A DNA stretch of 64,000 nt from Sphingomonas sp. RIT328. Its GTDB lineage: Bacteria > Pseudomonadota > Alphaproteobacteria > Sphingomonadales > Sphingomonadaceae. The position numbers were made by a program, and so were the translations under genes. This document shows positions 8,781 to 18,120 of this stretch, in pieces. The notes under the pieces are model-generated. The model made no database searches, was not told the DNA's origin, and worked only from the letters and a program-made list of their open reading frames with translations. Where the stretch lies: NCBI RefSeq assembly GCF_000632225.1, contig NZ_JFYV01000055.1, positions 62,001 through 126,000 of the forward strand, written 5' to 3'. Position 1 is the stretch's first letter, and the number at the start of each line of letters is the position of its first letter.

Positions 8781-9352
8781 AGCCCCATCTCCTCATATTG
8801 CTTGGGGTTCATCGCCGGGGTGGCGACCTCTCCGGTCTCCATCAGCTGCTTGAAGCGGCGCAGGTCGCGGCGCGCCTGGATGGCCGGCTCGCGCTGAAAC
8901 ATCTTGGCGATCAGCTTGCCGATCGTGCCGCCGGGCGGGTCGTAGGCGATCGTCGCGGTCACCACGGTGCCGCGCGCGCCGGCATCCCGGAACTCGATGC
9001 GGCCCGAATTGGCGATGTCGGCGCCGGGCTGCGAGGTCCAGGCGATCAGCCGGTCGGGCTCTTCCTGGGTGATGCGCGCATCCCATTCCATCGTCGCGCC
9101 GGCCGGCGCCTTGACCACCCAATGCGACACCTTGGGATCGGCGACGGTGATCGAGACGATATTTTCCATGAAGTGCGGCAGATTGGTGAAATCACGGAAA
9201 TAGGCGAACAGCTCGTTCGCCGGGCGGTCGATCGTCACCGATCGGCCGACGACGGAACTGCCCTTGCCCTCGATCAGCGAGGCGGTGGCGGCGTCGGCGG
9301 CATCGCCGTGCTTCTTAGTGGTGGGCGGCGCATCATCGCGTCGGTCGGTCAT
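8777..9352 (-). CDS. SRPBCC-fold protein (polyketide cyclase/dehydrase-like)
   Basis: A 191-residue protein with the START/SRPBCC ligand-binding fold: SVTIDRPANELFAYFRDFTN near residues 39-58, then a central sheet with MEWDARITQEEPDRLIAW. Proteins of this sort sense or bind hydrophobic ligands; no enzymatic residues are evident. The first 30 residues are charged and likely disordered. The ATG at 9352 has GGGAG 8 bp upstream; a TTG at 9370 is less likely. First gene of the operon with the alcohol dehydrogenase (4 bp overlap). Confidence 0.8.
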   Translation of the reverse strand: MTDRRDDAPPTTKKHGDAADAATASLIEGKGSSVVGRSVTIDRPANELFAYFRDFTNLPHFMENIVSITVADPKVSHWVVKAPAGATMEWDARITQEEPDRLIAWTSQPGADIANSGRIEFRDAGARGTVVTATIAYDPPGGTIGKLIAKMFQREPAIQARRDLRRFKQLMETGEVATPAMNPKQYEEMGL

Positions 9353-9571
9353 GCTGGTCTCCCTTCGCAAGACCGCCCCAACCGCTCGGAATCCGTCTAC
9401 GTTCCTGTCGTTACGCGTCCAGATTCAATTAGATAAAGACGATTGCCGCCCATGGGGGGGGCGCCAGCGCCGCCAGCGACGGGAGTCCATGACGTATCTC
9501 GACGGGATCGGCGGGGACCGTCAGCGCGGCAGGAGCGGCTGGTGCGGGACCTCCCCGCCGGAGCGGGGAGG

Positions 9572-9657
9572 TGGTGGACAGGGCTGGATTCGAACCAGCG
9601 TACGCTTGCACGGGCAGATTTACAGTCTGCTGCCTTTAACCACTCGGCCACCTGTCC
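9572..9657 (-). tRNA. tRNA-Tyr (anticodon GTA)
   Basis: An 86-nt class II tRNA with acceptor GGACAGG/CCTGTCC, anticodon loop ACTGTAAAT (GTA), long variable arm, T-loop GGTTCGAATCC and an encoded ACCA end. Confidence 0.97.
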
Positions 9658-9845
9658 AGATGGGCCGCTTCGCTGAAGCGAGGCGGCCTATTGGCGAAGC
9701 GCAGCGCGGCTGTCAACGCGGTTGCGGCGGTTTTTCACCGAACCGTCACGCGCTTGCGCGAAGCGCCCGGCCCGCCTAGCAGCAGCGGCATCATGTTCAA
9801 GCCGACCGCCCCTGCCCTTCTCCGCCCCATCGGAGCGCTGCGCTG

Positions 9846-10589
9846 ATGGCGCGGCGTGGCCATCGCCCGTCGACGGGCACCGCCAACCGCCCCAAATTCT
9901 GGGGCCGGCATCCGGTCACCGCGGCACTCGCCAATCCCAACCGGGTGGTACGCAAATTGTGGGGGACGCGCGAGGCGCTCGGCTCGCTCGACATTCCGGC
10001 GTCGCTGCCGGTGGTCTATGCCGATGTCGCCGATCTCGGCCGGCTGGTGCCGTCCGACGCGCCGCATCAGGGCCTCGTCGCCGAGGTCGAGCCGCTCGAC
10101 GACATCTGGCTGCAGGACCTGCTGATCGACGGCAAGGACGACCAGCGTCCGCTGGTGGTGCTCGACCAGGTCACCGATCCGCACAATGTCGGCGCGATCC
10201 TGCGCTCGGCCGCGGCGTTCGACGCGCTCGGCATCGTCACGCAGGACCGCCACGCCCCGCCCGAGAGCGGTACGGTCGCCCGCTCGGCGTCGGGCGCGCT
10301 CGAGACGGTGCCGTGGGTGCGCGTCGTCAACCTCGCCCGCGCGCTCGAGGAGATCGCCGAGGCGGGCTTCTGGCGGATCGGGCTCACCGGCCATGCCGAC
10401 CAGACTTTGGGGCAGGCGATGGGGTCGCAGCGGATCTGCATCGTGCTCGGCGCCGAGGGCGAAGGCATGCGCCAGAATACTGAGGCGCATTGCGACGAGC
10501 TCGCCAAGCTGCCGATCAGCGGCAAGGTGGAGAGCCTCAACGTGTCGAACGCGGCGGCGATTGCGCTTTATGCGGTGGCGGCGCGGTAG
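9846..10589 (+). CDS. rlmB: 23S rRNA (guanosine-2'-O-)-methyltransferase, RlmB-like SPOUT enzyme
   Basis: A 247-residue SpoU/TrmH-family methyltransferase, which in RlmB methylates the ribose of G2251 in 23S rRNA. An N-terminal substrate-binding domain (to about residue 80) precedes the knotted SPOUT domain with motif 1 DPHNVGAILRSAAAF (111-125), motif 2 VLGAEGEGM (about 200-208) and motif 3 LNVSNAAAIALY near the end. It stands alone, 190 bp after the divergent tRNA-Tyr gene. The site methylated is inferred from family. Confidence 0.9.
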   Translation: MARRGHRPSTGTANRPKFWGRHPVTAALANPNRVVRKLWGTREALGSLDIPASLPVVYADVADLGRLVPSDAPHQGLVAEVEPLDDIWLQDLLIDGKDDQRPLVVLDQVTDPHNVGAILRSAAAFDALGIVTQDRHAPPESGTVARSASGALETVPWVRVVNLARALEEIAEAGFWRIGLTGHADQTLGQAMGSQRICIVLGAEGEGMRQNTEAHCDELAKLPISGKVESLNVSNAAAIALYAVAAR

Positions 10590-10642
10590 CAGGCGTCCAT
10601 GCTTAGGAGAGTGTGGACGACCTATCCGGACTTATGCGAGCC

Positions 10643-10733
10643 AGTATTCCCGCGCAGGCGGGAATCCAGTGGCCAAGCAGAGCAACCCCTGATTTCTCAA
10701 AGAAACACTGGGCTCCCGCCTGCGCGGGATCAC
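10643..10733. repeat. Head-to-head palindromic repeat pair (REPIN-like), GC-bracket family A
   Basis: Two short palindromes, left ATTCCCGCGCAGGCGGGAAT (10646-10665) and right CTCCCGCCTGCGCGGGAT (about 10714-10730). The right one with its flank CACTGG is an inverted copy of the left one with its flank CCAGTG, about 50 bp apart. The same family recurs at 37652-37709. Together with the next pair it fills most of the 376-bp gene-free gap 10590-10965. Confidence 0.75.
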
Positions 10734-10819
10734 TGTTGAGATTGGTTGATGCCTCAGCAGAGCAAACGCGGATTGGCGAATTTCCAATCGCCTCTCCGCG
10801 ATTTCATCCACTAACCTAA

Positions 10820-10911
10820 ACCACCCCGGCGCAGGCCGGGGTCCAGTCGGGTAACACTAGCGATCACTTACGATGCGCTCCCACCTGAACCCCGGCCTTC
10901 GCCGGGGTGGT
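10820..10911. repeat. Head-to-head palindromic repeat pair (REPIN-like), CCCCGGC family B
   Basis: Left arm CACCCCGGCGCAGGCCGGGG (from 10822) and right arm CCCCGGCCTTCGCCGGGGTG (from 10889) are near-identical in inverse orientation, each itself palindromic. The pair recurs at 40056-40144 and 58345-58436. No other content was seen in this gap before the ferredoxin stop. Confidence 0.8.
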
Positions 10912-10965
10912 CGATCAACGGGGCGAAGTTCTTCCCGCTGAACGACGCCGGGAAGCGCCGTCCGC

Positions 10966-11283
10966 TCAATCCTCTGCGGCGATGGTGACCTTGAGGCCGT
11001 CGAGCGCGGGCGTCATCTGGATCTGGCACGACAGGCGCGAGGTGGCGTCGCGCTCGTCGCTCGAATCGAGCAGATCGTCCTCGTCGGGGCCCATCGCGGG
11101 CAGCTTGTCGGTGAAGGCGGGGTCGACGTGGACGTGGCAGGTGGCGCAGCTGCAGCAGCCGCCGCATAGCGCGAGCAGCTCGTCAATGCCGGCGTCGCGG
11201 ATCACCTCCATCACCGACAGGCCGGTTTCGCCCATGATCTCACGTTCTTCCCCCTCGCGCGTAACGACGATAAGCTTGGGCAT
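10966..11283 (-). CDS. 2Fe-2S ferredoxin (adrenodoxin type)
   Basis: A 105-residue plant/adrenodoxin-type ferredoxin. Cluster ligands are C40, C46 and C49 (CGGCCSCATC) and C86 (SRLSCQIQM). This spacing (C-x5-C-x2-C) is that of vertebrate-type ferredoxins, such as those serving cytochrome P450 or Rieske oxygenase systems in sphingomonads. No partner reductase or oxygenase gene lies next to it, so its redox partner is unknown. It is divergent from the AlkA-type gene with about 70 bp between starts. Confidence 0.92.
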   Translation of the reverse strand: MPKLIVVTREGEEREIMGETGLSVMEVIRDAGIDELLALCGGCCSCATCHVHVDPAFTDKLPAMGPDEDDLLDSSDERDATSRLSCQIQMTPALDGLKVTIAAED

Positions 11284-11355
11284 GACAGTCTCCGATGATG
11301 GCAGTCGCGGCCATGCCGTGCCGGTGCGCCGGGATCAAGCCGCGTGGGTATCCGC

Positions 11356-11991
11356 ATGGGCCTGACCGCCGAACAGATTCGCACGGCGATGGATGCACTT
11401 GCCGCGGTCGAGCCGGCCTTCGCCAGCGGCCTTGCCCGGGTCGGCTACCCGCCGCCGCGGGTACGCGAGCGCGGCTATGCGACGCTGTTGCGGACGATCC
11501 TGGGGCAACAGGTCAGCGTCGCCTCCGCCGCTGCGGTCTATCGCAAGCTCGAATCTCTGGTCGGTGATCCGGGCGATCCGCACACCATCCTCGCCGCGAG
11601 CGACGAGACGCTGCGCGCCGCCGGCCTGTCGCGGCAGAAGGCGAGCTATGTCCGCAGCCTCGCCGAGGAGGTGACGAGCGGCCGGCTCGACCTCGCCCAT
11701 TTGCCCGAGGATGATGAGGCGGCGATCGCGCAGCTCGTCCGCGTCAAGGGGATCGGGCGCTGGTCGGCGGAGATCTACCTGCTGTTCGCCGAGGGGCGGC
11801 CGGATATCTGGCCGGCGGGCGACCTGGCGGTGCAGATCGAGGTCGGCCGGCTGCTCGGCCACGAAGCGCGCCCGTCGGAGAAACTGACGCGCGACCTCGC
11901 CGAGGCGTGGCGGCCGCATCGCGGCGCGCTCGCCATCTTCACCTGGCATCATTACGGCGCCGGACCGGATGTCGACGCGTCGCCGGTCTAA
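11356..11991 (+). CDS. DNA-3-methyladenine glycosylase II (AlkA-like)
   Basis: A 211-residue HhH-GPD-superfamily glycosylase that removes alkylated bases from DNA. LLRTILGQQVSVASA (about residues 44-58) is the conserved helix; the helix-hairpin-helix and following loop VKGIGRWSAEIYLLFAEGRP then IWPAGDLAVQ contains the catalytic Asp position. It lacks the N-terminal domain of E. coli AlkA, as many bacterial family members do. A GTG at 11344 could extend it by four residues; neither start has a strong ribosome site. Confidence 0.88.
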   Translation: MGLTAEQIRTAMDALAAVEPAFASGLARVGYPPPRVRERGYATLLRTILGQQVSVASAAAVYRKLESLVGDPGDPHTILAASDETLRAAGLSRQKASYVRSLAEEVTSGRLDLAHLPEDDEAAIAQLVRVKGIGRWSAEIYLLFAEGRPDIWPAGDLAVQIEVGRLLGHEARPSEKLTRDLAEAWRPHRGALAIFTWHHYGAGPDVDASPV

Positions 11992-12078
11992 TCGGACAGG
12001 TGTTTGATAAGATGGATTGAACCGGGAGCGCGACAGGCCGCTTGCCGCCGCCCGCGGCTTCCGCCACACACCGGCGCC

Positions 12079-13386
12079 ATGACGCCACCCGCCTCTGCCC
12101 CCGCCGTGTCGCTGTCCGGCAGCCATCGCAGCGTCGCGGTGCCGAGCGGCGGTGCGGGCTGGCGGCGGCTCGGGGCGTTCATGGGGCCGGGCTTCCTCGT
12201 CGCGGTCGGCTATATGGACCCGGGCAATTGGGCGACCGACATCGCCGGCGGCTCGGCGTTCGGTTATACGCTGCTGTCGGTCATCCTGCTCTCGAATCTG
12301 ATGGCGATCGTCTTGCAGGCGCTGTCGGCGCGGCTCGGCATCGCCGCGGGGCTGGATCTCGCGCAGGCGTGCCGGGCCTATTACAGCAAGCCGGTGGCGC
12401 TGCTGCTCTGGCTGCTCGCCGAGATCGCGATCATCGCCTGCGACCTGGCCGAGGTGCTCGGCACCGCGATCGCGCTGCAACTGCTGTTCGGCATTCCCTT
12501 GGTGTGGGGCGTGATCGTCACCGCCGCCGACGTCTTCCTGATCCTCGCGCTGCAACGCTTCGGCTTCCGCAAGCTGGAAGCGTTCATCGTCGCCTTGCTG
12601 CTGATCATCGCCGGCTGCTTCGCCTTCGAGCTTTTCCACGCCAGACCCGACGTCGGTGGCATGCTCGCCGGGCTGGTGCCGTCACCCGGGATCATCACCG
12701 ATCCGGCGAAACTGTACCTCGCGATCGGCATCCTCGGCGCGACGGTGATGCCGCACAACCTCTACCTCCATTCCTCGCTCGTGCAGACGCGTGCATTCGA
12801 GCGCAGCGACGCGGGCAAGGCGGATGCGGCGAAGATGGCGACGATCGACAGCACGATCGCGCTCGGCCTCGCCTTCTTCATCAACGCCGCGATCCTGATC
12901 GTCGCCGCCGCGGTCTTCCATACCGCCGGCCGCACCGAGATCGCCGAGATCGACGAAGCCTATCGCCTGCTCGCGCCGATGATGGGCGTCGGCGCGGCGA
13001 GCATCGTCTTCGGCGTCGCGCTGCTCGCCTCGGGACAGAATTCGACGATCACCGGCACGCTCGCCGGGCAGATCGTGATGGAGGGGTTCCTCCATCTCCG
13101 GCTGCCGAGCTGGCTGCGCCGACTGGTGACGCGGTTGCTGGCGATCATCCCGGCGGTGATCGTCGTCGGCGCGAGCGGCGAAGGCGGCGCGACGCGGCTG
13201 CTGGTGCTGAGCCAGGTGGTACTCAGCCTCCAGCTGCCCTTTGCCGTCGTGCCGCTGGTGCTGTTCACCGGCCAAACGCGGGTGATGGGCCGTTTCGTCA
13301 GCCCGCTGTGGCTGCGCGGACTCGCCTGGCTGATCGCGGCGATCATCGTCGTGCTCAACCTGACCTTATTGATCAGCATGCTATAA
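12079..13386 (+). CDS. mntH: Nramp-family divalent metal ion transporter
   Basis: A 435-residue, proton-coupled Mn/Fe transporter of the inner membrane with about 11 transmembrane helices. The metal-binding signatures are DPGN (47-50, first helix) and MPHN (224-227, sixth helix). The first 30 residues are hydrophilic. The ATG at 12079 is chosen because it starts 87 bp after the AlkA stop and upstream in-frame codons are not Nramp-like. No MntR or Fur box could be assigned by eye. Confidence 0.92.
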   Translation: MTPPASAPAVSLSGSHRSVAVPSGGAGWRRLGAFMGPGFLVAVGYMDPGNWATDIAGGSAFGYTLLSVILLSNLMAIVLQALSARLGIAAGLDLAQACRAYYSKPVALLLWLLAEIAIIACDLAEVLGTAIALQLLFGIPLVWGVIVTAADVFLILALQRFGFRKLEAFIVALLLIIAGCFAFELFHARPDVGGMLAGLVPSPGIITDPAKLYLAIGILGATVMPHNLYLHSSLVQTRAFERSDAGKADAAKMATIDSTIALGLAFFINAAILIVAAAVFHTAGRTEIAEIDEAYRLLAPMMGVGAASIVFGVALLASGQNSTITGTLAGQIVMEGFLHLRLPSWLRRLVTRLLAIIPAVIVVGASGEGGATRLLVLSQVVLSLQLPFAVVPLVLFTGQTRVMGRFVSPLWLRGLAWLIAAIIVVLNLTLLISML

Positions 13387-13390
13387 GCTT

Positions 13391-13408
13391 CGAAAATGGC
13401 CGTTTTCG
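13391..13408. promoter_or_regulatory. AT-rich palindrome upstream of the glycogen operon
   Basis: CGAAAATGGCCGTTTTCG, with arms CGAAAA/TTTTCG, lies just after the mntH stop and about 58 bp upstream of the glgP start. It could be a terminator hairpin for mntH or an operator for the glg operon; only the symmetry is seen. Confidence 0.3.
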
Positions 13409-13465
13409 CGCTCGACAGGCGCGACGCGGCAGCCTTTCTTCGTCTCCTCTTGCTTCGGACATGCC

Positions 13466-15913
13466 GTGACAGACAGCCAAGCCGCCGCCCCGATCGCGTC
13501 TGCCCCCCGCCCCGCGCCGCCCGCGCTCGCCTCGGCGATCGTCGACACGCTGGTGCATCGCATCGGCAAGGACGCGCAGGCGGCACGGCCGCACGACTGG
13601 CTCGCCGCGACGATCTTCACGCTGCGCAACGAGATCATCGAACGCTGGATGGAATCGACCAAGGCGGCGCATGCCGCGGGGGCCAAGCGGGTCTATTACC
13701 TCAGCCTGGAATTCCTGATCGGGCGGCTGCTGCGCGACGCGCTCTCCAACCTGCGCCATAATGACGAGGTCGGCGAGGCGCTCGCCAGCCTCGGCGTCGA
13801 TCTCGCCGCGATCGAGGAGATCGAGCCCGATGCCGCGCTCGGCAACGGCGGCCTCGGCCGGCTCGCCGCCTGCTTCATGGAGAGCCTCGCCAGCCTCGAC
13901 CTGCCCGCCTACGGCTATGGCATCCGCTATGTGAACGGCATGTTCCGCCAGCGGCTCGACGACGGCTGGCAGGTCGAGCTCCCCGAGAACTGGCTCGCGC
14001 ATGGCAATCCGTGGGAGTTCGAACGGCGCGAGAGCGCCTATTTCGTCGGCTTCGGCGGCGAGGTGACGCAGACCGCGGCGGGTCAGGTGCATTGGTCGCC
14101 CGCCGAGGCGGTCGAGGCGGTGGCGGTCGATACGCCGATGGTCGGCTGGCGCGGCAAGCGCGTCAACACGCTGCGGCTGTGGAATGCGCGCGCCTTCGAT
14201 CCGATCAAGCTCGACCGGTTCAACGCCGGCGATTTCGAAGGCGCGCTCGCCGGCCAGTTGCGCGCCGAGACGCTGACCCGCGTCCTCTACCCCAATGACA
14301 GCACGCCGGCCGGGCAGGAGCTGCGGCTGCGCCAAGAATATTTCTTCTCCTCGGCGTCGATCCAGGACATCGTCCGCCGTCACCTGCAATATTTTGGCGA
14401 TATCCGCACCCTGCCCGACAAGGCGGCGATCCAGCTCAACGACACGCATCCGGCGGTGTCGGTCGCCGAGCTGATGCGGCTGCTGGTCGATTTCCACGAA
14501 CTCACCTTCGATGAGGCGTGGGACATCACCCGTGCGACCTTTGGCTATACCAACCATACCCTGCTGCCCGAGGCGCTGGAAAGCTGGCCGCTGCCGCTGT
14601 TCGAGCGGCTGCTGCCGCGGCACATGCAGATCGTCTATGCGATCAACGCCAAGTTGCTCCGCGAGGCGTCGGCGGTGGAGGGCATCGACGGCAATGCGAT
14701 CGCCGCGATCAGCCTGATCGACGAGGGCGGCGAACGGCGCGTCCGCATGGCCAATCTCGCCTTTGCCGGCAGCCACAGCGTCAACGGCGTCGCCGCGCTG
14801 CATACCGAACTGATGAAGCAGACGGTGTTCGCCGATCTGCACCGCCTCTATCCGACGCGGATCAACAACAAGACCAACGGCATCACCCCGCGCCGCTGGC
14901 TGCAACAGTGCAATCCGGCCCTCACGACGCTGCTGACCGAGGCGATCGGCGACGGATTCCAGGATGATGCCGCGCGGCTCAGCGCGCTGGCGCCGTTCGC
15001 GGACGATGCGGGTTTCCGGGAGCGTTTCGCTGCCGTTAAGCGTTCCAACAAGGTGACGCTGGCGACCTATATCAAAGAAAGCATGGGATTGTCGCTCGAC
15101 CCCGATGCGATCTTCGACGTCCAGATCAAACGCATTCACGAATATAAGCGCCAGCTGCTCAACATCGTCGAGGCGGTCGCGCTCTACGACCAGATCCGCA
15201 GCCATCCCGAACGCCGCTGGACGCCGCGCGTCAAGCTGTTCGCCGGCAAGGCGGCGTCGAGCTATTACAACGCCAAGCTGATCATCAAGCTCGCCAACGA
15301 CGTCGCCAAGCGGATCAATGCCGACCCCATGGTCGGCGATCTGCTCAAGGTGGCGTTCGTCCCCAATTACAACGTCAGCCTCGCCGAGAAGATCATCCCC
15401 GCCGCCGACCTCTCCGAGCAGATCTCGACCGCTGGGATGGAAGCCTCGGGCACCGGCAACATGAAGTTCGCGCTCAACGGCGCGCTGACGATCGGCACGC
15501 TCGACGGCGCCAATATCGAGATCAAGGATCACGTCGGCGACGATCATATCTTCATCTTCGGCCTGACCGCCGACGAGGTCGCCGACAAGCGCGCGCACGG
15601 CTATCGCGGGCGCGAGGTGATCGAGGGGTCGCGCGAGCTGGCGCAGGCGGTCAACGCCATCGCCTCCGGCGTCTTCTCGCCCGACGATCCCAATCGCTAC
15701 AAGGGGTTGATGGACGGCCTCTACGAGCATGACTGGTTCATGCTCGCCGCCGATTTCGATGCCTATGCCGCCGCGCAGCGCAACGTCGACGCCCGCTTCG
15801 GCGACCGGCCGGCGTGGGACCGGTCGGCGGTGCTCAACGTCGCCAATATGGGGTGGTTCTCGTCGGACCGGACGATCGGCGAATATGCCAGGCAGATCTG
15901 GGGTGTGATGTGA
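13466..15913 (+). CDS. glgP: Glycogen phosphorylase
   Basis: Releases glucose-1-phosphate from alpha-1,4-glucan with phosphate. The 815-residue protein is a full-length GT35 phosphorylase; the pyridoxal-phosphate lysine is K667 in GTGNMKFALNG, and EPDAALGNGGLGRLAACF marks the N-terminal domain. It starts with GTG. It opens a seven-gene plus-strand operon for glycogen turnover and overlaps glgB by 4 bp. Maltodextrin phosphorylases share the fold, but the context favours glycogen. Confidence 0.95.
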   Translation: MTDSQAAAPIASAPRPAPPALASAIVDTLVHRIGKDAQAARPHDWLAATIFTLRNEIIERWMESTKAAHAAGAKRVYYLSLEFLIGRLLRDALSNLRHNDEVGEALASLGVDLAAIEEIEPDAALGNGGLGRLAACFMESLASLDLPAYGYGIRYVNGMFRQRLDDGWQVELPENWLAHGNPWEFERRESAYFVGFGGEVTQTAAGQVHWSPAEAVEAVAVDTPMVGWRGKRVNTLRLWNARAFDPIKLDRFNAGDFEGALAGQLRAETLTRVLYPNDSTPAGQELRLRQEYFFSSASIQDIVRRHLQYFGDIRTLPDKAAIQLNDTHPAVSVAELMRLLVDFHELTFDEAWDITRATFGYTNHTLLPEALESWPLPLFERLLPRHMQIVYAINAKLLREASAVEGIDGNAIAAISLIDEGGERRVRMANLAFAGSHSVNGVAALHTELMKQTVFADLHRLYPTRINNKTNGITPRRWLQQCNPALTTLLTEAIGDGFQDDAARLSALAPFADDAGFRERFAAVKRSNKVTLATYIKESMGLSLDPDAIFDVQIKRIHEYKRQLLNIVEAVALYDQIRSHPERRWTPRVKLFAGKAASSYYNAKLIIKLANDVAKRINADPMVGDLLKVAFVPNYNVSLAEKIIPAADLSEQISTAGMEASGTGNMKFALNGALTIGTLDGANIEIKDHVGDDHIFIFGLTADEVADKRAHGYRGREVIEGSRELAQAVNAIASGVFSPDDPNRYKGLMDGLYEHDWFMLAADFDAYAAAQRNVDARFGDRPAWDRSAVLNVANMGWFSSDRTIGEYARQIWGVM

Positions 15914-18075
15914 CGCCGCCGCGTGGCGCCATCGCTGCACTGCTGGAAGGGCGTCACGACGATCCGTTCTCGCTGCTCGGCAGTTTCACCGGACCGGCGG
16001 GCACCTTCGCGCGCACGCTGATCCCCGGCGCCGAGACGGCCGAGGCGCACGATCTGTCCGGCGTGTCGCTCGGCCGGCTGACCCGGATCGACGATCGTGG
16101 GCTGTTCGAAGGGACGATCGCCGGCGATCCGCAGCCGATCGCCTATCGCGCGCAGGGCTATGGCGCCGAATGGTGGGTGACCGATCCGTACAGCTTCGGC
16201 CCGGTGCTCGGCCCGACCGACGATTATCTGATCGCGGAAGGATCGCATTTCCGCCTCTACGACAAGATGGGCGCGCACCTCATCACCCATCAGGGCGCGG
16301 CGGGGGTGCATTTCGCGGTCTGGGCGCCCAACGCGCGACGCGTCTCGGTGGTCGGCGACTTCAACGACTGGAACGATACGCGCCATGTGATGCGCCGCCG
16401 CGGTGACATCGGCGTGTGGGAGATCTTCCTGCCCGACATCGGCGCCGGCCGCAGCTACAAATTCGCCATCCTCGGCCCCGACGGCACGCTCCAGCCGCTC
16501 AAAGCCGATCCCTTCGCCTTCGCCGCCGAGCTGCGCCCGAAGACCGCGTCGCTGACCACCGCGCCGCCGAGCCACGTCTGGGGCGATGCCGCGCATCGGC
16601 AGACCTGGTCGACGGTCGATCCGCGCCGCGTGCCGGTGAGCATCTACGAAGTGCATGCCGGCAGCTGGGATCGCGACGCCAATGGCTGGTATCTGTCGTG
16701 GGATGCGCTCGCCGACCGGCTGATCCCCTATGTCGTCGATATGGGTTTCACCCATATCGAGTTCATGCCGATCAGCGAACATCCCTATGATCCGTCATGG
16801 GGATATCAGACCACCGGGCTCTACGCCCCGTCGGCGCGGTTCGGCGATCCCGACGGCTTCGCGCGCTTCGTCGACGGTGCGCATCGCGCCGGCATCGGCG
16901 TGCTGCTCGACTGGGTGCCGGCGCATTTCCCGGTCGATCCGCACGGCCTCACCCGTTTCGACGGCACCGCGCTCTACGAGCATGAGGACCCGCGGCTCGG
17001 CTTCCACCCCGACTGGCAGACCGCGATCTACAATTTCGGGCGGCGCGAGGTGCGCTCGTTCCTGATCAACAACGCGCTGTTCTGGGCGGAGCGCTACCAT
17101 GTCGACGGGCTGCGCGTCGATGCGGTCGCCTCGATGCTCTACCGCGACTACAGCCGCGAGGCGGGCGAGTGGATCCCCAATGGCGAGGGCGGGCGCGAGA
17201 ATTGGGAGGCGGTCGGCTTCCTGCGCGACATGAACCGCGCGCTTTACGGCAAGGAAGACGGCGTCTTCACCGTCGCCGAGGAATCGACGAGCTGGCCCGG
17301 CGTCTCGGCCCCGGCCTTCGACGACGGGCCGCGCACCAATCTCGGCTTCGGGTTCAAATGGAACATGGGCTGGATGCACGACACGCTCCAGTATTTTGCG
17401 CGCGAGCCCGTCCATCGCCGTCATCATCACGGCGAGATCACCTTCGGCTTCGTCTATGCCTTCGACGAGAATTTCGTGCTGCCGCTCAGCCACGACGAGG
17501 TGGTGCACGGCAAGGGATCACTCCTCACCAAGATGGCGGGCGACGACTGGCAGCAATTCGCCAACCTGCGCGCCTATTACGCCTTCATGTGGGGCTATCC
17601 CGGCAAGAAGCTGCTGTTCATGGGACAGGAATTCGCGCAGCGGCAGGAATGGAGCGAGGATCGCGCGCTCGACTGGCATCTCGACCGGTCGGCGGCGCAT
17701 GGCGGCGTGCGCAAGCTCGTCCGCGACCTCAACCGCCTGTATCGCGACACGCCGGCGCTGCATGCGCGCGACTGCGAGCCCGACGGGTTCGAATGGCTGA
17801 TCGGCGACGATGCCGCCAATTCGGTCTTCGCCTGGCTGCGCAAGGCGCCCGGCGAGCGACCAGTCGCGGTGATCGCCAATCTGACGCCGGTAGCGCGGGC
17901 GCCCTATCGCATCCCGCTGCCGCACGACGGGCGCTGGCGCGAGATCATCAATTCCGACGCGCATGACTATTGGGGCTCGGGCCTCGGCAATCTCGGCGGG
18001 GTCGAGGCGCAGGGCGGCGCGGCCTGGGTGACGCTGCCGCCGCTCGCCACGGTGATGCTGCAATTCGACGGCTGA
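15910..18075 (+). CDS. glgB: 1,4-alpha-glucan branching enzyme
   Basis: Makes alpha-1,6 branches in glycogen. From the GTG at 15910, which overlaps the glgP stop (GTGA), the product is 721 residues, the usual length. It has an N-terminal carbohydrate-binding region (CBM48, LYDKMGAHL...GVHFAVWAPNARRVSVVGDF), then a GH13 barrel with nucleophile D404 (DGLRVDAV), acid E457 (VAEEST) and H528-D529 (LSHDEVVHGKGSL), and a C-terminal beta domain. Upstream in-frame codons lie inside glgP and were excluded. Confidence 0.95.
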   Translation: MTPPRGAIAALLEGRHDDPFSLLGSFTGPAGTFARTLIPGAETAEAHDLSGVSLGRLTRIDDRGLFEGTIAGDPQPIAYRAQGYGAEWWVTDPYSFGPVLGPTDDYLIAEGSHFRLYDKMGAHLITHQGAAGVHFAVWAPNARRVSVVGDFNDWNDTRHVMRRRGDIGVWEIFLPDIGAGRSYKFAILGPDGTLQPLKADPFAFAAELRPKTASLTTAPPSHVWGDAAHRQTWSTVDPRRVPVSIYEVHAGSWDRDANGWYLSWDALADRLIPYVVDMGFTHIEFMPISEHPYDPSWGYQTTGLYAPSARFGDPDGFARFVDGAHRAGIGVLLDWVPAHFPVDPHGLTRFDGTALYEHEDPRLGFHPDWQTAIYNFGRREVRSFLINNALFWAERYHVDGLRVDAVASMLYRDYSREAGEWIPNGEGGRENWEAVGFLRDMNRALYGKEDGVFTVAEESTSWPGVSAPAFDDGPRTNLGFGFKWNMGWMHDTLQYFAREPVHRRHHHGEITFGFVYAFDENFVLPLSHDEVVHGKGSLLTKMAGDDWQQFANLRAYYAFMWGYPGKKLLFMGQEFAQRQEWSEDRALDWHLDRSAAHGGVRKLVRDLNRLYRDTPALHARDCEPDGFEWLIGDDAANSVFAWLRKAPGERPVAVIANLTPVARAPYRIPLPHDGRWREIINSDAHDYWGSGLGNLGGVEAQGGAAWVTLPPLATVMLQFDG

Positions 18076-18120
18076 CCGGCATCCGACGCGATGCCGACAA
18101 GGATGAAACAGGAGGGTGCC

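Noticed and set aside
10590..10965. Repeat-rich gap considered as an insertion sequence remnant
   Set aside because: No transposase fragment or target-site duplication was seen; the palindromes are better explained as REPIN-like repeats.
11992..12078. Leader of mntH considered as a manganese riboswitch
   Set aside because: Too short at 87 bp and the conserved elements of the yybP-ykoY class could not be found by eye.
13373..15940. A long open frame on the minus strand opposite glgP
   Set aside because: Shadow of the GC-rich codon bias of glgP; no family motif and no ribosome site.
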